Notes: a model not told the origin generated them from the sequence alone. A DNA stretch of 20,055 bases from Candidatus Thorarchaeota archaeon SMTZ1-83 (GCA_001563325.1 LRSK01000092.1:1-20055), one strand, 5' to 3'. Counted from the stretch's first letter, positions 1 through 7,703 are shown. Made by a program: numbers and translations.

Positions 1-13
1 GTTCTAAAGAGGA

Positions 14-1279
14 CTAGATTTCTACTGTTTCGTTTACCTCTGGCACGTGTGCTTTTCTGCCCTTCTTCTGAAGGGTTTCCGCAAGCGTATCGCACGCCTC
101 CGACTCTCCGTGCACAACGTAGAATTCTGGATCGCCTGGAATTCTCTGGAGTAAACTCAACATGCCTTTTGCGTCTGAATGTGATGACAGATGATGCATC
201 CGAACGTCTGCTGAAACTTCGTAGGTCCGGCTTCCGGCTTGCACTTTGTTGGTGGCTAAGAGCTCTGCACCGGGAGTTCCTGGAATCTGAAAGCTAACCA
301 TGATTATTGTGTTTCTCGGGTCATCATACAGCAATTTGAAATAGAGGTGGGAGGCGCCTCCCTTCAACATTCCGGCTGGAGAAATGATGATTCCTCCATT
401 CTCGGCGGCTCTTGTGCGATCCCTATTGCCCTGAATAATGCGGCTTCTGCTCACTGCCCGATTGAATGCCTGGGGACTCTGTAGATACTCAGGATGCCGG
501 ACAAGAATCTCATTCACCTTTCGGGCCATGCCATCGACATAGATTGGGTACTTGTGTGGAATGTTGTGCAGTTCAAGAATACACATGATTTCCTGGCTGC
601 GGCCCACGGCAAAGGCGGGAATCAGAACTGTGCCTCCCCGTTCCAGCGTTTCGAGTACCGATTGAATGAGCGCCTCTTCGATTTCCGTCCGGTCGGGATT
701 TGAACGACGTGCATAGGTACTCTCTGTTACGACTACATCGTGTTTCGGAAGGTTCTTTCTTGCGCCCAGATTCAACTGGGACTCTATAGCATTGAAATCC
801 CCAGTGAAAAGGACTCTCTTCCCGTTTACCCTTATTGAAACCATTGCACTACCTGGAATGTGTCCTGCATTGAATAGAGTCATCTCGAAGTGATGGCCTA
901 GAGGCAGTGTTTCTTCATATGCGGTAGCCTGACACTGTCTTCTCACAAGCGGAATATCATTTCGGGTGAAAGGCAGCCTTCCCTTAGTGACATCGTACAT
1001 ATCTCGGAGCAACAGTAGACTTAGGTCTCTCGTTGCAGGCGTACAGAAGAGTGATGCTTCTGTCTTGGAGAGTATAAGGGGAATGCCTCCAGAGTGGTCT
1101 AGATGGGCATGAGTCAGCGCAACACCTTGCAGATCGTCAAGAGGAACCATGTCCGGGAACTTCGGAGGCTCTGAGAGCTTAGCTCCGTAATCTACGAGCA
1201 GACTCTCGTCCGCCTCTTCCATAAGGAAGCCAGCCCTACCGATTTCCCTGCATGAGCCCAGGAATGTGATTTGTGTCAT
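14..1279 (-). CDS. aCPSF2-like beta-CASP ribonuclease
   Basis: A 421-residue metallo-beta-lactamase/beta-CASP nuclease. The zinc-site motifs are in order: THAHLDHSGG (H57, H59, D61, H62), NAGH (H140), FTGDF (D161), the beta-CASP motif A ESTYA (E186), and a late HLSSHSD histidine. It starts directly with the lactamase fold and lacks the N-terminal KH domains of aCPSF1 (present in this window at 11487), so it fits the short archaeal aCPSF2 type. Relatives are endo- and/or 5'-3' exoribonucleases acting in RNA processing and decay in the cytoplasm. The ATG start places the first beta strand (MTQITFLGS) at the usual position. It is divergent from Alba, with a 188-base gap. Family assignment is strong; whether the enzyme is endo- or exonucleolytic cannot be read from sequence. 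Confidence 0.9.
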   Translation of the reverse strand: MTQITFLGSCREIGRAGFLMEEADESLLVDYGAKLSEPPKFPDMVPLDDLQGVALTHAHLDHSGGIPLILSKTEASLFCTPATRDLSLLLLRDMYDVTKGRLPFTRNDIPLVRRQCQATAYEETLPLGHHFEMTLFNAGHIPGSAMVSIRVNGKRVLFTGDFNAIESQLNLGARKNLPKHDVVVTESTYARRSNPDRTEIEEALIQSVLETLERGGTVLIPAFAVGRSQEIMCILELHNIPHKYPIYVDGMARKVNEILVRHPEYLQSPQAFNRAVSRSRIIQGNRDRTRAAENGGIIISPAGMLKGGASHLYFKLLYDDPRNTIIMVSFQIPGTPGAELLATNKVQAGSRTYEVSADVRMHHLSSHSDAKGMLSLLQRIPGDPEFYVVHGESEACDTLAETLQKKGRKAHVPEVNETVEI

Positions 1280-1390
1280 CTATGTGAACGTCCACGCCCG
1301 CGCGCGCGGTTACAAAGAAAAGGCTTGTGTATGGTGACATCAGTAGGTCAGTATCCGTGTTTTGAGTGGAAAATGGCGCAGAAGGGAATC

Positions 1391-1402
1391 GAAATCTATA
1401 TC
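1391..1402 (+). promoter_or_regulatory. BRE/TATA promoter of alba
   Basis: GAAATCTATATC reads as a purine-rich BRE followed by a TATA box. It predicts a transcription start near 1425 and a leader of about 40 bases before the GTG of alba. The same GAAATC core precedes psmB and rpl21e in this window. A weaker AT stretch (TGTATTATA) lies at 1426-1434. Confidence 0.5.
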
Positions 1403-1467
1403 AGACGCGGACAGATGCAGTGCTGTGTATTATACCCTTACGAGCATCAGCAGGGGAGAGGCTTCGG

Positions 1468-1779
1468 GTGACTGCGAAGAAGACTGACGAGACGTCGGAT
1501 AAGAAAAGCCACGGCGACTCGGTGATCCTTGTTGGCAACAAGAACGTAATGTCGTATGTCCTAGCCTGCGTGACATTGTTTAACAAGGGATCCAGCGAAG
1601 TTGTGATCAAGGCACGAGGCAGACTGATTAGTCGGGCTGTTGACGTGGCCGAGATTACACGCCATAGATTCATTTCCGACCTTGAAGTCAAGAAGATAGA
1701 GATCGGTACAACCACTGTCCAGACGGACAAGGGAAGCGATCTCAATGTTTCTACGATTGACATAACGCTCTCCAAGTGA
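1468..1779 (+). CDS. albA: Alba DNA/RNA-binding chromatin protein
   Basis: A 103-residue Alba protein. Signature segments are the loop [17 protein letters not shown] (about residues 23-39) and [16 protein letters not shown] (about 48-63), followed by the C-terminal strands. Alba dimers coat DNA and also bind RNA. I place the start at GTG 1468, giving the family's usual length; GGGGAGAG at 1453-1460 is a good Shine-Dalgarno. An in-frame ATG at 1366 would add 34 unrelated residues, and that region holds the promoter, so I reject it. The residue before the YVL helix is Ser (family often Asn), a small change. The next gene (KH protein) follows 71 bases downstream on the same strand and is probably co-transcribed. 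Confidence 0.93.
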   Translation: MTAKKTDETSDKKSHGDSVILVGNKNVMSYVLACVTLFNKGSSEVVIKARGRLISRAVDVAEITRHRFISDLEVKKIEIGTTTVQTDKGSDLNVSTIDITLSK

Positions 1780-1850
1780 GAGAGAAAGGCCAGTTGTGCT
1801 CCTCACCCGAGTCCCGCCATTGCTGGGGCTCTGGGAGTGAGGAAGAAGAG

Positions 1851-2438
1851 ATGAAATTACCAGTCTGTGTATTCGACCTGGAATCTGACATGCTTTGCCC
1901 AAGCTGCCAGGAGAGGCTAGACAGAGGAGAACTGAGTGCTTTCGACATTGAATTCTCCAAATGGATTATGGAAAGGGCTAAGGAATACCCAGAACTGGAA
2001 GACCTGAACCTGCTCAGAGCGGTAAGAACCAATGGCCGTTTGATACTGGTCGTCGGGAAGAAGAACAGCGGAGTCTTACAATCTGCTAAGGCACTCATGG
2101 ATGAGATAAAGGAGTCATTTGGTGAAGTGCTGATCTTTGAGTCTCCTGTGAAACTGAGAAGGATAGTCAGGAGTCTAATCGAACCCGCAATCGAAGTGGG
2201 AGTGAATAGCCTGCACCTTCCGGACGGATTCAGAGAGAGCATTGTTATGCTCAGACCAGAGGACAGAGATCGAATAGCATACTCGAAAGAGGACCTCAGA
2301 GAGATTGTTTCCGCAGTCATGGGAGAATCTGTGCTGTTCCAGTACCAAGATGAACGCATAGAGAAAGATGAAACCTCCAAGGATGACGCCTTCGGTGAGA
2401 AGTTGAGAGAGTTCTCCGTAAGACGTCGAACTCGGTGA
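1851..2438 (+). CDS. NusA-like KH-domain RNA-binding protein
   Basis: A 195-residue protein resembling the archaeal NusA-related KH family: a short cysteine motif at the N-terminus (C6, C16, C19), a helical linker, a KH-like unit (about 60-125) ending in VGVNSLHLPDG, and a charged tail. A role in transcription elongation/termination or RNA binding is inferred from family resemblance only. Two expected features look altered. The first CxxC reads C-V-F-D, so one zinc ligand is Asp9, and no GxxG loop is visible where KH domains carry it (around 74-80). The start is ATG 1851, with GGAGTGAGG at 1834-1842 as Shine-Dalgarno. GTG 1776, overlapping the alba stop, is possible but would add 25 low-quality residues. 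It converges on truD with one base between stop codons. Confidence 0.7.
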   Translation: MKLPVCVFDLESDMLCPSCQERLDRGELSAFDIEFSKWIMERAKEYPELEDLNLLRAVRTNGRLILVVGKKNSGVLQSAKALMDEIKESFGEVLIFESPVKLRRIVRSLIEPAIEVGVNSLHLPDGFRESIVMLRPEDRDRIAYSKEDLREIVSAVMGESVLFQYQDERIEKDETSKDDAFGEKLREFSVRRRTR

Positions 2439-2439
2439 G

Positions 2440-3777
2440 TCAGACTCTGTGGATTGGATGATTCTTCATCAGCTCGCGCATCACAACAGTAGCATAAGAT
2501 CCCTTTCTCAGTCGGAACTTCAGAACGAGTCCAAGGTCGTCGCATAGCTCCTCGATCTGTGTGGGTTCAAATGTCAGAAGATGTAGACCTCCAGGAGAGT
2601 CTAATGCCTTCCACTCAGGATTGCGAAACTCCGCAAGCGTGACATCTTCATCACTAAGGACTTTCTGTAGCAGCTCTGACTGCGTAGAGGGAGGGGTCTT
2701 TGTCGAATATCCTGGGAGGGGAGCAGCAAGCCCGTAGTCACCCGAAAGCAGGAGTTCCATGCGGTTCTCCCGATTCTGTTCGGTTACATAGAGCCATTCA
2801 TCACGTCCAGAATGGGTTTCATCAAGCCTGATCATGAAGTCCCCAGGCTCAGGTCTGTCAATCGGGAGCTCCGACTTGACTCTAAGACTAATCAGGCGAT
2901 TGAATAAATACGATTGGTACGAGTGAACAAAGATGCCGAGAATCCGAGAACGTATCTTCGAGAGGGCCTTCTTGTAGTCACCTGGATGCTTCATGAGTTG
3001 CCTCATCACATCTTTCTCATAGCTGAGTTCCCTTGGGAACACCTCTAGCATACTGTTGTCAGGAAGGAGGTTCTCGGCCAAACGCTCCCGGACCTCCGTC
3101 AGCTGCTCCGATTCATACTCACTCGTAGCTGTCAAGAGTATGCGAGTAGCTTCCTCAAAGTCGCGTTTCACAAGAGACCTTCCTACAAGGTGAGTGTAGG
3201 GGCGTGTGACACCGAACCTCTGAACGCCAAAGTAGTTGAGCAAACGGGCCCGCTTCAACTCCTGAACTGCTGACAGGGCTTCAGAGCAGTCAACATCCAT
3301 GTCAGAGAGTCTTATGGTGAAACGATTACCCCAGAGGTCTCCAATTTGAATCGCGCGACGCGCATACTGTGGTTCGCGAATAGCAATTCGGGACAGTTTC
3401 ATATCATTGAATCGGTCGGTAGCCGAAGAAGGAATCGACATCATCTGACTTGTCACAGCTCGTTTGTCCTTGAGACCAGCATAGGTAATCATGTGGTGTG
3501 GAATCTTCAGCTCAGCGGCAAGAATCGCTGATACATCGAACGTTGAGAGTCCCATCTTCTGTACAACGAAGTTCACGTATTTGGACCTCTCCCCACGAAT
3601 CTGATCTATGTGGGTCGCTTCAGGCCAATCCTGAATCGTAAGCGTGTTCCCATCAGGTGTAATCTCTTCGACAAGAAAATCTTCGAAACGAGATTTGAGT
3701 CGACCTCCTATCCCAGGTGTAGCTGTGCTGTAGAGGTCCATTCCGATTGACGCTTCAATCGAATGCGAATCTTTCAT
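2440..3777 (-). CDS. truD: tRNA pseudouridine synthase TruD
   Basis: A 445-residue TruD/Pus7-family enzyme, which isomerises uridine to pseudouridine in tRNA (position 13 in characterised members). Visible motifs are the N-terminal FEDFLVEEI segment (31-39), the catalytic-loop motif AGLKDKRAVTSQ with catalytic Asp104, GNRFTIRL (150-157), and NYFGVQRFG (181-189). The length matches archaeal TruD, which carries an insertion relative to the bacterial enzyme. ATG 3777 follows GAGGGT (reverse strand, near 3784-3789), which overlaps the pth2 stop. Only 11 bases separate it from pth2 upstream, so the two form an operon, an arrangement commonly seen in archaea. Confidence 0.96.
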   Translation of the reverse strand: MKDSHSIEASIGMDLYSTATPGIGGRLKSRFEDFLVEEITPDGNTLTIQDWPEATHIDQIRGERSKYVNFVVQKMGLSTFDVSAILAAELKIPHHMITYAGLKDKRAVTSQMMSIPSSATDRFNDMKLSRIAIREPQYARRAIQIGDLWGNRFTIRLSDMDVDCSEALSAVQELKRARLLNYFGVQRFGVTRPYTHLVGRSLVKRDFEEATRILLTATSEYESEQLTEVRERLAENLLPDNSMLEVFPRELSYEKDVMRQLMKHPGDYKKALSKIRSRILGIFVHSYQSYLFNRLISLRVKSELPIDRPEPGDFMIRLDETHSGRDEWLYVTEQNRENRMELLLSGDYGLAAPLPGYSTKTPPSTQSELLQKVLSDEDVTLAEFRNPEWKALDSPGGLHLLTFEPTQIEELCDDLGLVLKFRLRKGSYATVVMRELMKNHPIHRV

Positions 3778-3788
3778 GATGGCTACCC

Positions 3789-4157
3789 TCAGAGAAGTTT
3801 CAGGTCACCCGTGACCCTGTCTATCAGCTCTGCTCTCGCTGGACCCACTGCAATGACTGTAGTGGTCCCAGGCGGAAGCTCAGTCATCCCAGCATCTCTG
3901 ATTAAGGCGAATGGGATCCCGAGGTCAACAGCCACCCGCCTCACTTCAAGTAGCTCGTCCTCAGAAGCAACTTTTACTGCGACCTTCTTCTGACCCTCGT
4001 TGAACCATGCCTTCCAGACATGTTGATTAATGACTCTCACCCGCTCTGAAGCGCTTACAGATCCATGCGCGACTTGGACGGCTATCTTTCCCTTACTCAT
4101 GCCCAGATCAGTCCTAACTGCAATCACCTGCTTGAACTTGAATTCCCGTCCACTCAT
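3789..4157 (-). CDS. pth2: Peptidyl-tRNA hydrolase, Pth2 type
   Basis: A 122-residue Pth2-family hydrolase that releases peptides from prematurely dropped peptidyl-tRNA, recycling tRNA. Family landmarks are the first strand KQVIAVRTDLGMSKGKIAVQVAHG (residues 9-32), the middle KVASEDEL, and the closing AELIDRVTGDLKLL. The length is standard for archaea and eukaryotes (bacterial Pth is unrelated). The first helix reads QVAHGS where many members have QVAHAA, a mild change. It leads the pth2-truD operon. No clear Shine-Dalgarno precedes the ATG; a TATA-like box about 45 bases upstream suggests a short leader. Confidence 0.97.
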   Translation of the reverse strand: MSGREFKFKQVIAVRTDLGMSKGKIAVQVAHGSVSASERVRVINQHVWKAWFNEGQKKVAVKVASEDELLEVRRVAVDLGIPFALIRDAGMTELPPGTTTVIAVGPARAELIDRVTGDLKLL

Positions 4158-4197
4158 CTTGAAGGCCGCCCATTCACAACAGTGGGACTCGAGGGGA

Positions 4198-4210
4198 GAG
4201 ATAAAAAGGG
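4198..4210. promoter_or_regulatory. Shared AT island between pth2 and GGR
   Basis: The 74-base divergent gap holds one AT-rich stretch, GAGATAAAAAGGG. On the minus strand it reads CCCTTTTTATCTC, an archaeal TATA box giving a start near 4178 and a pth2 leader of about 20 bases. On the plus strand it reads GATAAAAAGG, centred 28 bases ahead of the reductase ATG, which would give a leaderless transcript. Whether one element serves both directions is an inference. Confidence 0.45.
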
Positions 4211-4231
4211 TACCTCTTCTCTTCTAGTGGG

Positions 4232-5446
4232 ATGCCTAGTATAGACAACGACGTAATCATTATTGGAGGAGGCCCAGCAGGCCTAATCACGTCGCATAGC
4301 CTAGCAAAGGACGGTCACAATGCTGTTGTTCTAGAGGAGCATCCCGAGATAGGGAAGCCTGACCACTGTGCAGGACTCGTCAGCACATCAGGTCTCAGTT
4401 CACTCAACCTCAATCCCCCTAGAGATGTAATTCAGAATTATGTGTCTGCAGCAAGAATCTTTGCACCATCGGGGCAGTCCATCCTGATTGAGAGAGGAAG
4501 ACGTGAGGCTTTTGTGATTGACAGAAGCAGATTCGATTCTTGGCTGGCTGATAGAGCTACTGATGAAGGAGCCGAGGTTCTGACAGGAAGCAAAGTGCTG
4601 GGAGTGAGTAGCGTAGAGAGGAACCCCAGTACTGTTTCACTGAAGACTGCAGGAGGCCATGAAGAAAGAAGGTCGCTCGTCGTAATCAATGCAGAGGGCA
4701 CTAGATGTGTGTTGTCGAAGCTTGTTGGACTACCAAGCGTTCCACGACGTAGCAAGTATCCGGCATACCAGTTTGAAATGAATGGCGTGGATATCGACGA
4801 TGACGTCGTCGAGATGTTCTATGGGAGAAACGTTGCACCAGGTTTCTTTGCCTGGATTATCCCTCTCGGTGACCGGAGAGCCCGGGTGGGACTGGCGGCC
4901 AAGGACATGGCCAAGAGACGGCTTGAGGCCTCGATACGACGACATCCTGTCATGAACAAGCGACTGGAGCACGCTTCCATTGAACGGGGGTTCGGTGGCA
5001 TCGTCTTGGTTGGAACTCCCATCAAGAAGACAGTGACAGGTAGATTCCTTGTGGTGGGAGATGCAGCCGGCATGGTGAAACCCACAACGGGAGGCGGCGT
5101 CATCATGGGAGGTATTGCTGCAAGAGTTGCAGGCCAAGTGGTTTCAAGTGCACTCCGTAATGAACACCTGATTGAACGGAATCTTGTAACATACGAATCG
5201 AAATGGCGGGCACTCTTGATGAGAGAGCTAAGTGCCATGCATCTTGCACAGAGGATGATATCTAACCTATCGGACCATGGTCTCAACATACTCGTCAGAG
5301 ATGCTGTCGACTTCAATCTTGTGGACATTGTAAGGAGGGAGGGTGATATGGATTTGCAGAGGAGGGTGATATTCCGCCTTCTCTCAAATCCTTACACAAT
5401 TCTTGCAGGCTTGAGGGCCATTAGATACTTCAACCCAATGCTGTAG
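4232..5446 (+). CDS. Geranylgeranyl reductase family flavoprotein
   Basis: A 404-residue FAD-dependent reductase of the geranylgeranyl reductase family, which saturates the isoprenoid chains of archaeal ether lipids (digeranylgeranylglycerophospholipid as likely substrate). Evidence: the dinucleotide-binding GGGPAG (12-17) after a beta strand, the family motif CAGLVS with Cys46, FFAWIIPLGD in the position of the substrate-site motif usually written YxWxFP, and GDAAGMVKPTTGGGV (about 276-290), the second FAD-binding motif. Length and motif order are typical. No transmembrane helix is evident; such enzymes associate with the membrane surface. It is monocistronic or leads into pus10 (58-base gap with its own TATA box). 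The ATG has no strong Shine-Dalgarno, consistent with a leaderless message. The exact substrate within the family is uncertain. Confidence 0.92.
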   Translation: MPSIDNDVIIIGGGPAGLITSHSLAKDGHNAVVLEEHPEIGKPDHCAGLVSTSGLSSLNLNPPRDVIQNYVSAARIFAPSGQSILIERGRREAFVIDRSRFDSWLADRATDEGAEVLTGSKVLGVSSVERNPSTVSLKTAGGHEERRSLVVINAEGTRCVLSKLVGLPSVPRRSKYPAYQFEMNGVDIDDDVVEMFYGRNVAPGFFAWIIPLGDRRARVGLAAKDMAKRRLEASIRRHPVMNKRLEHASIERGFGGIVLVGTPIKKTVTGRFLVVGDAAGMVKPTTGGGVIMGGIAARVAGQVVSSALRNEHLIERNLVTYESKWRALLMRELSAMHLAQRMISNLSDHGLNILVRDAVDFNLVDIVRREGDMDLQRRVIFRLLSNPYTILAGLRAIRYFNPML

Positions 5447-5455
5447 CATTTGCAC

Positions 5456-5496
5456 ATCTTTATGAGCACAACGATTCCCAACTCACTGAGAGAGGT
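5456..5496 (+). promoter_or_regulatory. TATA box and ribosome site of pus10
   Basis: ATCTTTATG (5456-5464) resembles an archaeal TATA box and predicts a start near 5487. GAGAGAGGT (5488-5496) is a Shine-Dalgarno 8 bases before ATG 5505. Both lie in the 58-base gap after the reductase gene. Confidence 0.4.
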
Positions 5497-5504
5497 CCAC
5501 ATAG

Positions 5505-6860
5505 ATGGTTAGTCCCGAAGAGACAGACATTCTGGCATTGGCGCGTAGGATCTTGGAGCGTCATCCGGTGTGCAATCGTTGTCTGGGACGGCAGTTTGCT
5601 TGGCTGAGTACAGACACCTCCAATGAAGACAGAGGGCTCTCTCTGAAGCTTACTCTCTCAATGATAGCCGATAATGACATCAGGGCGGGACGTAGAGATT
5701 CGGGACTGAAGCTAGTGACACTCTTGGCTGACAATGGTATGTTCGGGCCAGCGCGCGCCCTTGCTGAGAGAGACTCCATCGAGCTTCCTCCAGAGAAGAC
5801 ATGTACCCTCTGTTCTTCGGACAACCAGTCTTTGTTTGATAGGTTGCCGGAACTGGCTAAGAAGGCAAAGGCTACGACAGACGGCATAGAGTTCAGCACC
5901 TTTCTTGTTGGGAGCGTGCCGAGCCCCATCTTACTTGAACGCGAAGATGAGCTAAGGAGCGACCTGAAGATTATGCATGGTGAAACATTGAAGGCCGACT
6001 TGAACAGGGAACTCGGAAAACACCTTCAGCAAATCATCGACAAACCTGTGGAATTCTATCATCCAGACATAGTAATCGTCCATGACATGGTCGGGGACCG
6101 GGTTGAGGTAAGAATCAACCCGATCTTCATCGCCGGTCGTTACAGGAAACTGGCACGAGGGATCCCCCAGAGTCGATGGGACTGCAAGCTGTGTAGAGGA
6201 AAGGGTTGTGACGAATGCGGAGGCACTGGAAGGAAGTACCCGGACTCGATTTCAGAGTACATAGGCATTCCAGCTCAAGATCTTGCGAAGGGTACCAAGT
6301 TCAAATTCCATGCGGCTGGAAGAGAAGACATCGATGTTCGGATGCTGGGGTCTGGTAGACCATTTGTTATTGAGGTGTCAGAGCCCAGAATCCGGACCCC
6401 TGATTTGAAGAAGCTAGAGAAACGTATCAAGAAGGAATCATCGAAGAAGCTGGAGGTTCTTGACCTAGAGATGTCCACCAGGAAAAGAGCCCAAGCACTG
6501 AAGGATGAAGCCTCAGAGAATGTGAAGGACTATGAGGGCACAATAAGAACAGAACAGGACGTCAGCCAGGACATCCTCACAGAAGCGTCCGACGGCTTTC
6601 GTGACTTGGATGTCACCCAGAGAACACCAACACGAGTTGCACATCGGCGAAGCGACCTAATTAGAACCAAACGTATCTTCGAGATGAAGCTGAGGAAGAT
6701 TGGAAGCCACACTGTGAAGGGCTTCTTCAGGGTTCAGGGGGGAACATACGTCAAGGAGCTTGTTTCCGGAGATAATGGCAGGACCACTCCATCTCTCTCG
6801 GAGAGAATTGACACCGTCTGTGAGTGTGTCGAACTCGATGTTCTTGAGATTCATGAGTAG
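5505..6860 (+). CDS. pus10: tRNA pseudouridine synthase Pus10
   Basis: A 451-residue archaeal Pus10, which makes pseudouridine 55 (and often 54) in the T-loop of tRNA. Features in order: the N-terminal zinc pairs CNRC (23-26) and CTLC (100-103), a central THUMP-like region (about 110-215), a second cysteine cluster CKLCRGKGCDECGGTG, the catalytic-domain motif GREDIDVRMLGSGRPF with the likely catalytic Asp277, then TPTRVAHRRSDL, and a C-terminal GGTYVKELVSGD stretch with a typical SLSERI ending. Length is normal. Pus10 next to rpl21e and rpo4 is a recurrent archaeal arrangement, which supports the call. Confidence 0.96.
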   Translation: MVSPEETDILALARRILERHPVCNRCLGRQFAWLSTDTSNEDRGLSLKLTLSMIADNDIRAGRRDSGLKLVTLLADNGMFGPARALAERDSIELPPEKTCTLCSSDNQSLFDRLPELAKKAKATTDGIEFSTFLVGSVPSPILLEREDELRSDLKIMHGETLKADLNRELGKHLQQIIDKPVEFYHPDIVIVHDMVGDRVEVRINPIFIAGRYRKLARGIPQSRWDCKLCRGKGCDECGGTGRKYPDSISEYIGIPAQDLAKGTKFKFHAAGREDIDVRMLGSGRPFVIEVSEPRIRTPDLKKLEKRIKKESSKKLEVLDLEMSTRKRAQALKDEASENVKDYEGTIRTEQDVSQDILTEASDGFRDLDVTQRTPTRVAHRRSDLIRTKRIFEMKLRKIGSHTVKGFFRVQGGTYVKELVSGDNGRTTPSLSERIDTVCECVELDVLEIHE

Positions 6861-6866
6861 CTGTTG

Positions 6867-6880
6867 CGAAATCCTTAAGT
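6867..6880 (+). promoter_or_regulatory. BRE/TATA promoter of rpl21e
   Basis: CGAAATCCTTAAGT is a clear BRE plus TATA element just after the pus10 stop. The expected start is near 6903, leaving a leader of about 60 bases before the rpl21e ATG. This separates pus10 from the L21e-Rpo4 unit. Confidence 0.6.
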
Positions 6881-6903
6881 GGCGACCTTTGAGGGGATGC
6901 TGG

Positions 6904-6940
6904 ACCTCGGGTACACAGTTGGCTTTAGGTAGGTCGAGGT
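6904..6940 (+). other. Possible hairpin in rpl21e leader
   Basis: ACCTCG (6904-6909) can pair with CGAGGT (6935-6940) across a 25-base loop, right at the predicted start of the rpl21e leader. The gene has no visible Shine-Dalgarno. The stem is short, so chance pairing is quite possible. Confidence 0.2.
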
Positions 6941-6964
6941 ACAAGTTTCAATAGATGATTCCCC

Positions 6965-7261
6965 ATGGTGAAGAAGAGTCATGGTTACCGTGCCCGAACG
7001 CGCAGTCTTATGAGAAAGAAGGTACGGCAACGTGGAATGAGCTCTCTCAGTAGGCTACTGGTTGACTATGAGATTGGACAGCGTGTGGACATAGTCATTG
7101 ATTCTGGCGAACATAAGGGAATGCCCCACCGAAGATACCATGGCAGGACTGGGCTGGTGACAGGAAAGAGAGGCAGGGGAGTCATCGTTGATGTGAAGCT
7201 TGGTAAGGCCACGAAGACGCTCATTGTGAGACCCGATCACCTTCGACCAAGCAGAGGCTGA
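6965..7261 (+). CDS. rpl21e: Large-subunit ribosomal protein L21e
   Basis: A 98-residue L21e of the archaeal/eukaryotic large ribosomal subunit. The N-terminus VKKSHGYRARTRSLM is the family signature; then come the SH3-like core with EIGQRVDIVID and the central MPHRRYHGRTGLVTGKRGRG loop. The C-terminus RPDHLRPSRG is typical. The start ATG is fixed by the signature beginning at residue 2. There is no Shine-Dalgarno in the C-rich bases just upstream, so initiation may depend on leader structure or on a short or leaderless message. rpo4 follows after 8 bases. Confidence 0.98.
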   Translation: MVKKSHGYRARTRSLMRKKVRQRGMSSLSRLLVDYEIGQRVDIVIDSGEHKGMPHRRYHGRTGLVTGKRGRGVIVDVKLGKATKTLIVRPDHLRPSRG

Positions 7262-7269
7262 GAAGGAAG

Positions 7270-7605
7270 ATGCCCAAGGAGATTATCAGCGAGGAAGAAA
7301 CTACACTCCCCAGAGTGAAGAAGCTACTCTCCCAGAGAGGTAAGGAAGGAGAACTCTCATTCCAGCAGAACATCACGCTGGAGCACGCCTCAACATTCTC
7401 GAAGATGGCGCCTGCGGTTGCCGACAAGCTGGTGGAACGCTTGATCAAGAACTACGGCATCACCAGAGCCCACGCAGTGCAGGTTGTGAACATTGCACCG
7501 ACAACTCCAGAGGAAGCAAGAACCATTCTGGATGCGCGCTCAACAGACGTCACTGATGAACAAATCGCCGAAATCGTTGAGATCGTGTCGAAAGCGATAT
7601 CCTAG
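7270..7605 (+). CDS. rpo4: RNA polymerase subunit Rpo4 (RpoF)
   Basis: A 111-residue Rpo4, the archaeal homologue of eukaryotic Rpb4. With Rpo7 it forms the polymerase stalk, which binds emerging RNA and helps open-complex formation and termination. Evidence: length, helical composition, the C-terminal HRDC-like segment with IAPTTPEEARTIL, and its position straight after rpl21e, a widely kept archaeal gene pair. GAGAAGGAAG ahead of ATG 7270 provides ribosome binding and overlaps the L21e stop region. Its partner Rpo7 is not in the window, as is normal for archaea. Confidence 0.93.
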   Translation: MPKEIISEEETTLPRVKKLLSQRGKEGELSFQQNITLEHASTFSKMAPAVADKLVERLIKNYGITRAHAVQVVNIAPTTPEEARTILDARSTDVTDEQIAEIVEIVSKAIS

Positions 7606-7636
7606 AGTTCGCGCCGCTGTTCCTCACGCGGAAGTA

Positions 7637-7650
7637 ACACTTTTTATCAA
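7637..7650 (+). promoter_or_regulatory. TATA box ahead of the DUF655 gene
   Basis: ACACTTTTTATCAA in the 98-base gap after rpo4 looks like a TATA box with an expected start near 7672 and a leader of about 30 bases. It suggests the DUF655-ksgA-hemK genes can be transcribed as their own unit. Confidence 0.45.
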
Positions 7651-7703
7651 TTCCCGACCATCTCATTGATGATGCGGTCACCGAATATCCGGAGTAAGAG
7701 AAG

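Noticed and set aside
1366..1467. Upstream extension of Alba
   Set aside because: It contains the promoter region and residues foreign to the Alba fold; GTG 1468 has a good ribosome site.
1280..1467. tRNA or other RNA gene in the largest divergent gaps (also 17121-17296, 17758-17968)
   Set aside because: No cloverleaf, T-loop motif or CCA-adjacent stem could be found by eye.
1776..1850. Longer start (GTG 1776) for the KH protein
   Set aside because: It overlaps the alba stop in coupling style, but the added 25 residues look random and ATG 1851 has a better ribosome site and a normal family N-terminus. Not fully excluded.
1751..2545. 264-codon open frame on the minus strand opposite the KH gene
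   Set aside because: It is antisense to a gene with recognisable family features, is rich in Ser/Leu in the manner of a shadow frame, and has no domain or ribosome site I can recognise.
7660..7703. Possible C/D-box small RNA (TGATGATG near 7667)
   Set aside because: No D box or guide spacing follows, and the stretch lies in a plausible 5' leader.
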